Origin: Bacteroidota bacterium
Lineage (GTDB): Bacteria > Bacteroidota > Bacteroidia > Flavobacteriales_F > PHOS-HE28
DNA length: 8,594 bases
Assembly (NCBI GenBank): GCA_023430945.1
Contig: JAEYYE010000223.1
Coordinates: 1-8,594 of the forward strand
Reading direction: 5' to 3'
Both the position numbers and the translations under genes were made by a program. Shown in pieces: positions 1 to 6,486 of this stretch; the stretch's first letter is position 1; every line of letters begins with the position of its first letter. A model generated the notes under the pieces. It did no database searches. It had not been told where the DNA came from and saw only the letters and a list, made by a program, of their open reading frames with translations.

Positions 1-1
1 G

Positions 2-289
2 AGCTATACCATTCTGGTCCTGCCGGAGGCAACGCAGGAGGTCGCTGAGATCTATGCCTACTACGAAGAAAGGAGGAAAGGTTTAGGTGAACGGTTCATC
101 GAAGCATTGAATGAATGCTATCGTTCATTAGAAAGGATCCCGGCACTACAAAAACGGAGATCCCACTTCCGGCATGTGGTGATCCGCAAATTTCCATATC
201 GGGTAGTTTTCGAGGTGCAAAACGAGATAGTGATCGTTTACCAGGTCAGGCACACCAGTCGGAAGCCACACAAAAGATTTGGACCCTGA
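2..289 (+). CDS. ParE/RelE-family type II toxin, 5' end cut by window edge
   Basis: Reading frame 2 is open from the first base, giving 95 visible residues before TGA at 287-289. Known members are about 95-100 residues, so only the start codon and a few residues are missing. The layout fits the ParE/RelE superfamily: an N-terminal strand (YTILVLPEA), a helical pair with YAYYEERRKGLGERF at visible residues 18-32, then IP, the KFPYRVVFEV strand at 63-72 and the closing strand IVIVYQVRHTSRKP at 76-89. The RFPY-like motif followed by V.H..R.P is characteristic. ParE toxins target DNA gyrase and RelE toxins cleave ribosome-bound mRNA; which applies cannot be told from sequence, though the shape is closer to ParE. 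A partner antitoxin would normally lie just upstream, outside the window. GC is about 49%, below the rest of the window, which fits a mobile toxin-antitoxin module (inference). Confidence 0.85.
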   Translation, partial: SYTILVLPEATQEVAEIYAYYEERRKGLGERFIEALNECYRSLERIPALQKRRSHFRHVVIRKFPYRVVFEVQNEIVIVYQVRHTSRKPHKRFGP

Positions 290-300
290 GGTGACTCACG

Positions 301-331
301 TTTGCAAAAGCCGATCCCACGATTACATTTG
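301..331 (+). promoter_or_regulatory. Bacteroidetes-type promoter (TTTG-N19-TACATTTG)
   Basis: TTTG at 301-304 and TACATTTG at 324-331 match the known Bacteroidetes -33 (TTTG) and -7 (TAnnTTTG) elements exactly, with a 19-base spacer in the accepted range. Transcription would start about 5-9 bases beyond the -7 box, leaving a short leader of roughly 12-16 bases before the ATG at 352. It lies just after the toxin stop codon, so it gives the next gene its own transcript. No mapped start supports it; the call rests on the two boxes and their spacing. Confidence 0.65.
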
Positions 332-351
332 ATAGTCCAGATTCATTGCCG

Positions 352-681
352 ATGAGGACCCTGCTCTCCTTAATGATCGCGTTGCTGATCGGTGGATCTG
401 CGACTGCGTTGCCTGGCGGTGCAGAGAAGGCGGCCGTGCGTGTGGAGACCAGCAAGGAGAGCAGCACCATCGGTATCTACATCAACAACCACCGGAACAT
501 CGGCAAGGTGATGCTGGACATCCGCAATGAGGCCGGGCAGTGCGTGTACCACGAAGAAGGCAAAGCACAGACCACCGAACTGGTACGCAAGCTGGACAAG
601 AAGGTCTTCTTGAAAGGCAGCTATACACTTACCGTTACTGCCAAGGATCTTTCGATCACTCAGGTTCTGGTTGTGGAGTGA
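352..681 (+). CDS. Small secreted protein, DUF3244/sorting-domain-like beta fold
   Basis: The 109-residue protein starts at the ATG at 352. A TTG two codons upstream (346) is possible but less likely, because the ATG begins a clean signal peptide: basic MR, hydrophobic residues 4-15, small residues SATA at 16-19 and probable cleavage near residue 19. The mature part has alternating hydrophobic strands (IGIYINN, KVMLDIRNEAGQCVYHE, FLKGSYTLTVTAKD, TQVLVVE). This strand-turn pattern, with an aspartate/asparagine-rich turn then G.cvY, resembles the short beta-sandwich of Bacteroidetes DUF3244 proteins and type IX secretion C-terminal sorting domains; the resemblance is by eye. It has one cysteine in the mature part. 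It would be periplasmic or exported; its function is unknown. A good promoter precedes it, and it converges on the Gre-like gene 29 bases away. Confidence 0.7.
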   Translation: MRTLLSLMIALLIGGSATALPGGAEKAAVRVETSKESSTIGIYINNHRNIGKVMLDIRNEAGQCVYHEEGKAQTTELVRKLDKKVFLKGSYTLTVTAKDLSITQVLVVE

Positions 682-710
682 GTTTACTTGAGATCCAAAA
701 GGATCGACAG

Positions 711-1163
711 TCACTCGATCTTGAAGATCGTCTGACTCTTCCCCCCAAAGACCACCTCATCCCCAACGCGCATTCCGGCAAGCACTTCACCGATCGGAGA
801 CTGCAGTGAGATCGCGAAGAGCTTTTCTCCATTTATATCGATCACACCCAGCCCGATCGCAATGAAGTAAACACCTTGATCCGTAGTGACAAGGCTTCCA
901 AAATTCACTTCTTCGAACTTCCGATCCAGCGACACCCGATCCAGATCGACTTCCAATGAACGCAGTTTAGCCAGTTGCGACTCCTGCTTCTCCAGTTCGA
1001 TCTGGATCATTGCTCGGCCGACCTCATGCTTGTCACCGGCGGTGCTTTTGCTGTCACCATCGCGTGCAGCTATTGTCGATCGAATGTTTTCTTCCGCAGC
1101 CTTGATCTTCCCTTCGATCAATGATCGGAGATGGGCGAGGATCCGGGCCTTGTCGATCACCAT
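711..1163 (-). CDS. GreA/GreB-family transcription elongation factor-like protein
   Basis: The 150-residue protein has the two-part Gre architecture. Residues 1-78 are a charged helical region fit for an antiparallel coiled coil, with a turn near residues 34-45 (ARDGDSKSTAGD) carrying acidic residues and then KHEVGRAMIQIELEK. Residues 86-150 form the FKBP-like C-terminal domain, with the hallmark SPIGEVLAGMRVGDEVVF at 122-139. Gre factors enter the RNA polymerase secondary channel and stimulate cleavage of backtracked RNA through acidic residues at the coiled-coil tip. Whether this tip is catalytic is unclear, since the turn is not the canonical GreA one. Such Bacteroidetes proteins are, to my recollection, often mislabelled 3-oxoacyl-ACP synthase. 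Its ATG overlaps the end of the anti-sigma gene by 7 nt (ATGGTGA), so it is the last gene of the sigma operon and probably translationally coupled. Confidence 0.8.
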   Translation of the reverse strand: MVIDKARILAHLRSLIEGKIKAAEENIRSTIAARDGDSKSTAGDKHEVGRAMIQIELEKQESQLAKLRSLEVDLDRVSLDRKFEEVNFGSLVTTDQGVYFIAIGLGVIDINGEKLFAISLQSPIGEVLAGMRVGDEVVFGGKSQTIFKIE

Positions 1164-2092
1164 CCTGCGCTCAATAATTCCAACACCTGCGGGTCATCGG
1201 CCACCGATCGGCTCATATCGGCATCTGTCTTCGCTTGCTTGTCGAACGCAATGCTTTTCGCACGCGCGGCCTTGGTCTCCACGCTTTGGGTCTGCACTTT
1301 GCCGGTGGCGTTCGCCACGCTTTGGTTCGTGATCAGTTCCTCCTGGGTCACTACGTGACTTCCGGAAGCTGGTGCGAAATTCACAGCATCATCAGCGGTC
1401 GGTGCGGTTTCCGCCACTTCCATCTCTGCTGGAACATTCGCATCCTTCGAAGCATCTTCGGCTATTTCCATTGATCCCATCGTTGGCTGGGATTCGGCCG
1501 ATCTTTTTTTCGTGCGTTCTACTTCCGTTTGCTGTTGATCGGCCAGAGCCGTATTGGCTTCTTCCTTTACTTCGTTGAATTGTGCATTGGCTGATCCCTC
1601 GCGTTGCAGGGCTTGCGCGGTATCACCGGTCTCCGCCTTCTTCGCCGGTATAGGTTCCTCTGCCTTCTGCCTGCGCACTTCGGCGAGTTCTTCGTTCGTA
1701 GGACCTGCCAATGGTCCGTTGATCAACCAGAAACCGATCCCGAAGAGCACCACCAACATTCCGAGCGCCAGGGCCGGACGCCACATCGCGTAGCCTTCAC
1801 CAGGGGTGAAGATCCCGCCGATCGAATTCAACCAGACACGCCATTGTGGTTGTTGCTGCGCCCTGAAAGCTTGCATCACGTTCATACGCACGCGGTCATC
1901 GGCTTCGATCGGTTGGTGACGGCGATCCTCCTCACGCACATGACGCAGTAGCGCGCGCATCTGCTCGTACTCTTCGCGCCCGCTCAGGTGCCGCAGCACA
2001 TAAGCGCGCTCCTCTTCCAGAAGCTCATCGAAGCTCCGCTCCTGCAGCAGGCTCTCGATATCCTCCGGATCATATTGTTCGCGCCTTTCCAT
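1157..2092 (-). CDS. Membrane-bound anti-sigma factor of the adjacent ECF sigma factor
   Basis: The 311-residue protein has three parts. Residues 1-80 are a charged cytosolic helical domain with the core AYVLRHLSGREEYEQMRALL, the arrangement of an anti-sigma domain. Residues 105-124 (RPALALGMLVVLFGIGFWLI) are a single transmembrane helix. Residues 130-311 are a low-complexity A/E/K/Q/T-rich region, presumably periplasmic, with no recognisable fold and the end LLSAGW. The zinc motif HxxxCxxC of many anti-sigma factors is absent, and the whole protein contains no cysteine, so inhibition does not depend on zinc or thiols. Known anti-sigma factors hold their sigma factor at the membrane until a signal, often proteolysis, frees it. 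The gene overlaps the sigma gene by 23 nt and the Gre-like gene by 7 nt. The role is inferred from position plus topology; sequence similarity of the N-terminal domain is only suggestive. Confidence 0.78.
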   Translation of the reverse strand: MERREQYDPEDIESLLQERSFDELLEEERAYVLRHLSGREEYEQMRALLRHVREEDRRHQPIEADDRVRMNVMQAFRAQQQPQWRVWLNSIGGIFTPGEGYAMWRPALALGMLVVLFGIGFWLINGPLAGPTNEELAEVRRQKAEEPIPAKKAETGDTAQALQREGSANAQFNEVKEEANTALADQQQTEVERTKKRSAESQPTMGSMEIAEDASKDANVPAEMEVAETAPTADDAVNFAPASGSHVVTQEELITNQSVANATGKVQTQSVETKAARAKSIAFDKQAKTDADMSRSVADDPQVLELLSAGW

Positions 2093-2678
2093 GTGGGCTC
2101 AATGCATTTGGGTCGAACTCCTTGAGGCGTTCGGCCAGTTTTTTCAATGTGTAGAACAAGCGGCTCTTCACCGTTCCTTCGCTGCAACCGAAAGCCGCAG
2201 CGATCTCCTTGATCGCCATGTCCTCGTGATAGCGCATTACGAAGGTGGCCTTGTGATCGGGATCCAGCCGGGAGAGCTCCTCGTCCAGCCGTTCCCGGAA
2301 ATTCTCATGGTCCACGCCGATGCCGTCCTTCGCTTCTTCCCGATCGATGCCATTCTTCATGTACACCGCCGCGGCCTTCACCACTTCCTCGTGGCGGTAG
2401 GCGTTCTTGCACATGTTGTTGGCCACGCTGAAGATCCACGTCTGGAAGGGTCGTGAAGCATCGTAGCTGGCCGGTTTCTGCGCGATCTTGGTGAAGAGGT
2501 CCTGCAAAAAATCCTGCGCTTTCTCCCGATCATGCCAGAGCATGCGGTGGAAGTAGTTCAACAGTCGCCGCGAGTACCGGTCGTAGATCGCACCGAACGC
2601 CTTTTCGTCGCCACGGACGATCAGTTCCATGAGCCGCTCATCGCCCAGCCGATCGTATTCCTTGCTGAACAGCGCCAT
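2070..2678 (-). CDS. ECF-type RNA polymerase sigma factor
   Basis: The 202-residue protein has the two domains of group 4 (ECF) sigma factors and lacks sigma regions 1 and 3. Region 2 spans about residues 22-98: EKAFGAIYDRYSRRLLNYFHR, AQDFLQDLFTKI (core-binding 2.2) and FQTWIFSVANNMCKNAYR (2.3-2.4, -10 recognition). A linker at 99-130 is followed by region 4 at about 131-188: RLDPDHKATFVMRYHEDMA, then the helix-turn-helix KEIAAAFGCSEGTVKSRLFY, which reads the -35 element. Length is normal for the family. It directs core RNA polymerase to a small regulon that usually includes its own operon. The upstream secreted gene ends 3 nt before its ATG, and the anti-sigma gene begins inside its last codons. 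The C-terminal tail past residue 188 is unconserved. Target promoters cannot be deduced here. Confidence 0.93.
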   Translation of the reverse strand: MALFSKEYDRLGDERLMELIVRGDEKAFGAIYDRYSRRLLNYFHRMLWHDREKAQDFLQDLFTKIAQKPASYDASRPFQTWIFSVANNMCKNAYRHEEVVKAAAVYMKNGIDREEAKDGIGVDHENFRERLDEELSRLDPDHKATFVMRYHEDMAIKEIAAAFGCSEGTVKSRLFYTLKKLAERLKEFDPNALSPHGKARTI

Positions 2679-2681
2679 GCT

Positions 2682-3794
2682 TCAGTGTTCAAGAACGCCG
2701 GTGCGGTACAGGTCCCGGGTCGCGTTCAATTGCCCGGCGAGCTGCCGTAATTCATGCTGTATCGCCGCCGCCTTCTCTTCATTCTGTTGTTCACGGTAAT
2801 GCTTCAGCAGGACCACGCCGGGAAGGAGATAGTTCTTCGAAAGAGGCCCCGCATCGGCCGATCGGCTCATTTCCTTCCAACGTCGTTCGAGCTTCGGGAT
2901 GTTGTCCATGTGCTTTGCCGAATATTGCAGTGCGAGCCCGACCACATACAATTCCTCCTGCGGAAGACCGATCCGATCCCGGCCAAGGGCGGGAGAGAGG
3001 AAAAGCTGCCGGTCGGTGGCAACGGCCAGTTCCAGAAGGAAACCGGCCTCCGATCCAGGGACCTTGCCCCTTGCCTTCGCACGTTCCCAAACGCGTTGAC
3101 GATAGGCTGGATCGACCAGCAAACGCTCATCGATCACCAGCACATCGCGGCGGCGGCCTTCGGCATATTGGCGGGTAACGATGGGGTAGGTGTCCATTTC
3201 ACCAGCGGTCACGAGAATGCCATCCTGCTCAACGGAGTTCAACAATTCATCGGCGAAACTGTAAAGACCTGGAGCGATCCCACCCCGATCACGCATCTTC
3301 CGGGACCACTGCGTCAGTTCCATGGAATGGTTGCGCCGCAAGGCATCGGCGAGCTTCGGGCCGATCAACTCTTCTCTTGTCTGGTCCCGCATGAATGCGC
3401 GGTCGAGATGCTGGAACGATGCGGCCGAAGGGAATTCCGCATAAAAATGCGCCATATGTTCTTCGAAGGAATTCGGCGCCGATCGTCCGATCGCTGCGGC
3501 CTGTTGCGTGTACCGTTTCCGATCGGCTTCGCTCAGCACCCCTTGCTGGCGGGCAAGCGCATTCACCCTATCCTGGCGAAGTTCTCGGAATTCCCATTCC
3601 ACATCAACAGGACGTTCTTCCGGGGTTCTTTCCATAAGCATATCGCTCCCTGCCTCCGTTGCCGGCGCGGCAGATGTAACGGACCAGCCGCCCTGGTAGG
3701 GCTCCTTCACGACCTGCTGTTGCGTGGCCTGGCCGGCCGCTGCGCAGGCGACGGCCAGTGCGATGGATATTCCAGTGATGCGGATGAGGTTCAT
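2682..3794 (-). CDS. Secreted protein of unknown function with DUF2723-like TAGEMDTYP motif
   Basis: The 370-residue protein starts at ATG 3794. Residues 1-21 form a signal peptide (NLIRITGISIALAVACAAAG); Cys17 sits in an AVAC context that could be a weak lipobox, so periplasmic or lipoprotein location is open. Residues 60-190 are mostly charged helix. Residues 193-231 run ILVTAGEMDTYP, EGRRRDVLVIDERLL, which recalls the C-terminal part of DUF2723 proteins, where ILFTNGDNDTFP is followed by EG.R.DV.V....LLN; here the aspartate-asparagine pair of GDND is GEMD. The multi-pass membrane part of DUF2723 is absent. The C-terminal 281-360 is helical and could be repeat-like. It is the first gene of the sigma/anti-sigma operon, so a role in sensing or as a regulon product is plausible but unproven. 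No enzymatic activity can be assigned. Confidence 0.75.
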   Translation of the reverse strand: MNLIRITGISIALAVACAAAGQATQQQVVKEPYQGGWSVTSAAPATEAGSDMLMERTPEERPVDVEWEFRELRQDRVNALARQQGVLSEADRKRYTQQAAAIGRSAPNSFEEHMAHFYAEFPSAASFQHLDRAFMRDQTREELIGPKLADALRRNHSMELTQWSRKMRDRGGIAPGLYSFADELLNSVEQDGILVTAGEMDTYPIVTRQYAEGRRRDVLVIDERLLVDPAYRQRVWERAKARGKVPGSEAGFLLELAVATDRQLFLSPALGRDRIGLPQEELYVVGLALQYSAKHMDNIPKLERRWKEMSRSADAGPLSKNYLLPGVVLLKHYREQQNEEKAAAIQHELRQLAGQLNATRDLYRTGVLEH

Positions 3795-3838
3795 TCGTGA
3801 AGCTGTACACCTGCCCGATCGAAAGGTTCAAGGTGGAG

Positions 3839-3846
3839 TACTTTTG
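3839..3846 (+). promoter_or_regulatory. Possible -7 promoter element for the DUF493 operon
   Basis: TACTTTTG at 3839-3846 matches the Bacteroidetes -7 consensus TAnnTTTG and lies 13 bases before the ATG at 3859, in the 64-base divergent gap. No TTTG lies at the expected -33 distance (around 3814-3818 the sequence is CCCGA), so it is only half of a promoter. The bases just before the ATG are A-rich with no Shine-Dalgarno, as is common in this phylum. Confidence 0.4.
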
Positions 3847-3858
3847 TAAAGTAAACAG

Positions 3859-4134
3859 ATGTCAGCCGAAGACTGGAAGGAGCGATTGCGCGATAAGCTT
3901 GATCAGGTGCATGAATGGCCTTCGGTGTACATGTTCAAGTTCATCTTCGAACCCGATGCCGCACGGCTCGATGCCGTGCTGGCCTTGTTCCCCAAGGAAA
4001 GTGAGATCCTCCGGAAATATTCAAAGGGTGGAAAGTATTTGAGCCTTACTGTGAAAGAGGTGATGATGAACGCCGATGAAGTGGTGCAGCGCTACGACAA
4101 GGCCTCGCGGATCGAAGGAGTGATCGTGCTGTAG
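3859..4134 (+). CDS. DUF493 (YbeD-like) family protein
   Basis: The 91-residue cytosolic protein matches the DUF493 pattern seen in Bacteroidetes: WPSVYMFKFIFEPD at residues 20-33, LALFPKESEILRKYSKGGKYLSLTVKEVMM at about 41-70, and the end DEVVQRYDKASRIEGVIVL. The family folds as a small ferredoxin-like alpha/beta domain (E. coli YbeD, Helicobacter HP0495). Its molecular role is unsettled; a regulatory ACT-like function has been proposed. Length is typical and complete. It heads a three-gene plus-strand unit: its TAG at 4132-4134 is immediately followed by the ATG of the next gene. It is divergent from the sigma operon across a 64-base gap. Confidence 0.88.
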   Translation: MSAEDWKERLRDKLDQVHEWPSVYMFKFIFEPDAARLDAVLALFPKESEILRKYSKGGKYLSLTVKEVMMNADEVVQRYDKASRIEGVIVL

Positions 4135-4515
4135 ATGGACCTGAACGTAACAGACCTGCGCACCGCGCTGATCATCACGCTTGCGGTGTTCGTGGTGTAT
4201 CTGCTGGCACGGCGGCTGAAAGATCGTGTCAGGCAGAACGATCTGCCGGCGATCCTGCATGCCGAACTGATCTCGCTGGAAGTGAGCTATCATCCTTCAC
4301 GGTTGAACCTTGTGTTGGAACTTCCCGATCGGCAGGTGATCCACCTTTCCCTTCTCGATGAACTGCACCAGAAGAAATTCAGCTGGCCCGAAGGGCAGTT
4401 CGAGAAAGGCATCCATGCGCTCGAAAGGCCGCTTCCGCCATTGGTGAACGGGGTCTATTACCTTGAAGTTTCCACTGCGACACAACGAACTGTACGGCAA
4501 TTCCGTCTACACTAG
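4135..4515 (+). CDS. Membrane-anchored protein of unknown function
   Basis: The 126-residue protein has one hydrophobic segment at residues 10-25 (TALIITLAVFVVYLLA) followed by RRLKDR, a positive flank suggesting that the rest lies in the cytosol (inference from the positive-inside rule). Residues 40-126 look like a small beta-rich domain: ILHAELISLEVSYHP, LNLVLELPDRQVIHLSLL, VNGVYYLEVSTATQRTVRQFRLH. I do not recognise the family. The final YYLEV...Q.T.RQFRL stretch resembles a terminal beta-sandwich strand pair. The ATG directly abuts the DUF493 stop codon with no gap, and the next gene starts one base after its TAG, so the three are translated as a coupled unit. Confidence 0.75.
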   Translation: MDLNVTDLRTALIITLAVFVVYLLARRLKDRVRQNDLPAILHAELISLEVSYHPSRLNLVLELPDRQVIHLSLLDELHQKKFSWPEGQFEKGIHALERPLPPLVNGVYYLEVSTATQRTVRQFRLH

Positions 4516-4516
4516 C

Positions 4517-5179
4517 ATGAACGGCTGGGATCGCATCCTTTCTATCGCCGCCTTGTTGCTGCCCATGCTGGTACCCGCGCAACGGGATGGCGATCTTCCG
4601 CCGATCACCACCACGTTCAAGGGTTCGCTGAACCTTCCTGCGCCGTTGAAGAACCCGCTGTTCCAGGGTTACACGGAAACGATCGGTCAGCTTGATGGCG
4701 TGGTGCAGGTGCCGGTGTACAATGGGCTCGGGATCGGTGTCGGGGCGAAGATGACATGGTACGCGCTGAAGGAACGAGCACTCGCACCCTTTCTCAACAC
4801 CGGGGAGATCCGCCGATCGAGCTTCTATGGAAAGCTGGCCTATGAGAAGTTCACCGGCAAGCGCACCTTCTATGAATTGAGCGGCCGCGCCGGCATCAGC
4901 AATTTCATGTTCGATTGCCGCACGTGCGATCCAGCGCCGCAGCAGGCCTTCCATTGGGGTGTTGGCGCAGCCTATTATGTTCACGTTTCGCACAATCTCG
5001 CCTTTGGCCTGATCCTCGGTTACGAGACCGATGCGAAAACCTTCGGCGCACCCGACCTGGGCATGGAGACGTTCCCGGGCAGAAGAGAGGTGAGCGAGGA
5101 GCGCAATTTCCAGAACATGGTGATCGGCATGGGATTCAGCACGCGTTTCACGCGGAATCCCGAGGGGCCCACCTGGTGA
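4517..5179 (+). CDS. Outer-membrane beta-barrel protein, function unknown
   Basis: The ATG at 4517 gives 220 residues; a TTG at 4463 in the same frame would add 18 residues inside the previous gene and bury the signal peptide, so I reject it. Residues 1-21 form a signal peptide (ILSIAALLLPMLVPA, cleavage before Q22). The mature part alternates short amphipathic strands with turns: LDGVVQVPVYNGLGIGVGAK at 59-78, SSFYGKLAYEKF, TFYELSGRAGISNFMF, FHWGVGAAYYVHVSHNLAFG and MVIGMGFSTRF near the C-terminus. This looks like a barrel of about 8 strands, with the last strand ending in an aromatic residue before a 9-residue tail. A C134-x-x-C137 pair lies in a predicted loop and could form a disulfide. 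It closes the three-gene unit and converges on the ligase gene with only 6 bases between stop codons. Confidence 0.72.
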   Translation: MNGWDRILSIAALLLPMLVPAQRDGDLPPITTTFKGSLNLPAPLKNPLFQGYTETIGQLDGVVQVPVYNGLGIGVGAKMTWYALKERALAPFLNTGEIRRSSFYGKLAYEKFTGKRTFYELSGRAGISNFMFDCRTCDPAPQQAFHWGVGAAYYVHVSHNLAFGLILGYETDAKTFGAPDLGMETFPGRREVSEERNFQNMVIGMGFSTRFTRNPEGPTW

Positions 5180-5185
5180 CCGGGT

Positions 5186-6424
5186 TCAAACGAACATCCG
5201 ATCCCCAGCAAGACATCCTGCAAGATCGGAGTAGACCGCTACCAGCTTTTCTCGCGAAGGAGTGCGGCCGGTATGTTTCATGATCCTGGCGGAAAGACAG
5301 CCGTGCTCCAGGATGTGGCCGATCCGCTCGCGGCATTCATCGCTCAGGTCACCATAGAGTTCAACGAAGAGGTGCTGCCATAATTTCAACGCCTGCATCT
5401 GTTCCTGCTTCAAAAGGCCGAACATCAGCAGAAAATCGCGATTTGCGATCATGGTCTGCCCGGCATCCTTGATCACCTGCAGGAATATGCCGAGCAGATC
5501 GGTCTCGGGCCATGCGCGCTGCACATAACTGCTCACCCATCGGCCGCCGGCCAGCGCCTTGAGCACCATGGTGACGAATTCCGCGATCGCAAGATCGGCG
5601 CCCGGGCATTCCTGCGTATCGATCACGCGGATCTGCAATGTGCTCCGATCGAAATTCGGGATCGCCCCGCGGGTGTTCATGAACTGGTGATCGAGGATGC
5701 GTGCGGGATCGAATTCGGCAAGCACCTTCACGATCGGTCCATAGATCTCGCGGTAATAATCCTCCTGCGTGTACACCGCTTCGGGGATCATCGATCCCAT
5801 CAGATCGGGGTGTTTCTCCTGCGCATGCAGGTAGGCTTCCATGCGCGAATCGAGGAATCCGGTGAAACGTCCATCGAGAAGCGGCGAGCTTGCGCTAAGG
5901 GCGGGAATGATCGGCAGCAACAGGCGGATCGCTGCATGCAACCGCGCGAATTCCTCATCGTTGGCGAAGGGAAGTTCGAGCGTGGCGCTGCAGATGTTGC
6001 TCCAGCTGTGCGTGCGGCAATCGAAAAGTTCGTTGCACAGCTGGTAGATCTCGTGCTTGCCGTGCAGCCAGAGCTGGCTTTGCGTGGCCGGGTCCATGAA
6101 GGGGTGCGATCCGGTGGGCAGAAGCATTGCATCGTGCTTCTTCAGCGTCTTGTTCACCGCCTTCACTTCTGCCAGGATCTTCTTGCGCAGCTTGCCGATC
6201 GCCTTCACCGGTCTCGCCGATCGCAGCTCGAAGATGTGCATGGGCAGTTCGCTGCTCCAGATCATGTCGCCATGCGCCATTTCAGTGGCCACCTCGCCTG
6301 CTGCATCCTTGAGCAACCGGTCCACGATCGGCATCACCTGCAGCGTGCTCCTGTGCACCACCATGTATTCCAGTTCAATGCTGGAAACCTCGAAGAGCTT
6401 GTATCCTTTCTTTCTTCCGAACAT
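5186..6424 (-). CDS. GCS2-family carboxylate-amine ligase (glutamate-cysteine ligase-like)
   Basis: The 412-residue protein carries the GCS2/YbdK signatures. SIELEYM at 15-21 is the Mg-ATP-binding entry motif, normally G.E.E. SSELPMHIFELRS lies at 57-69. RTHSWSNICSATLELPF at 137-153 and SASSPLLDGRFTGFLDSR at 177-194 are in the core. NTRGAIPNFDRSTLQIRVID at 250-269, then QECPGAD, match the family active-site segment (R..lEiR..D.q). Such ATP-dependent ligases join an amino acid gamma-carboxylate to an amine, as glutamate plus cysteine; many homologues have other or unknown substrates, so glutathione synthesis should not be assumed. It is cytosolic with no signal peptide. The first motif position is Ser instead of the usual Gly. 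It lies 62 nt downstream of the BamA/TamA-family gene on the same strand and may share its transcript. No ATP-grasp partner is in the window. Confidence 0.85.
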   Translation of the reverse strand: MFGRKKGYKLFEVSSIELEYMVVHRSTLQVMPIVDRLLKDAAGEVATEMAHGDMIWSSELPMHIFELRSARPVKAIGKLRKKILAEVKAVNKTLKKHDAMLLPTGSHPFMDPATQSQLWLHGKHEIYQLCNELFDCRTHSWSNICSATLELPFANDEEFARLHAAIRLLLPIIPALSASSPLLDGRFTGFLDSRMEAYLHAQEKHPDLMGSMIPEAVYTQEDYYREIYGPIVKVLAEFDPARILDHQFMNTRGAIPNFDRSTLQIRVIDTQECPGADLAIAEFVTMVLKALAGGRWVSSYVQRAWPETDLLGIFLQVIKDAGQTMIANRDFLLMFGLLKQEQMQALKLWQHLFVELYGDLSDECRERIGHILEHGCLSARIMKHTGRTPSREKLVAVYSDLAGCLAGDRMFV

Positions 6425-6486
6425 GCAATGCCTGAAGGGAGTTGCCCCAAAGATCGCTCAACCTTGGGCGTTCTGGTCGATCCTCC

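Noticed and set aside
692..705. GATCC-AAAA-GGATC hairpin between the two convergent genes, possible bidirectional terminator
   Set aside because: The stem is only 5 bp and no T-run follows on either strand; with GATC so abundant, such inverted repeats arise by chance.
716..730. Perfect palindrome CGATCTT-G-AAGATCG
   Set aside because: It lies in the last codons of the Gre-like gene and is explained by two nearby GATC sites; a 1-base centre cannot form a hairpin loop.
2754..3800. A 348-codon open frame on the plus strand, antisense to the secreted 370-residue gene
   Set aside because: Its translation is rich in His, Arg, Pro and Cys without domain structure, and the minus-strand gene has a signal peptide, a recognisable motif and operon spacing. 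It is a codon-bias shadow.
4463..4516. Upstream TTG start for the beta-barrel gene
   Set aside because: It would overlap the previous gene by 53 bases and put 18 polar residues ahead of a good signal peptide; the ATG at 4517 fits better.
6444..6469. Weak inverted repeat (CCCAA/TTGGG with a 13-base loop) in the gap before the ligase gene
   Set aside because: The short stem has mismatches and lacks a following T-run on the minus strand; not enough for a terminator. A near -7 box (GATCTTTG on the minus strand) there has one mismatch and no -33 partner.
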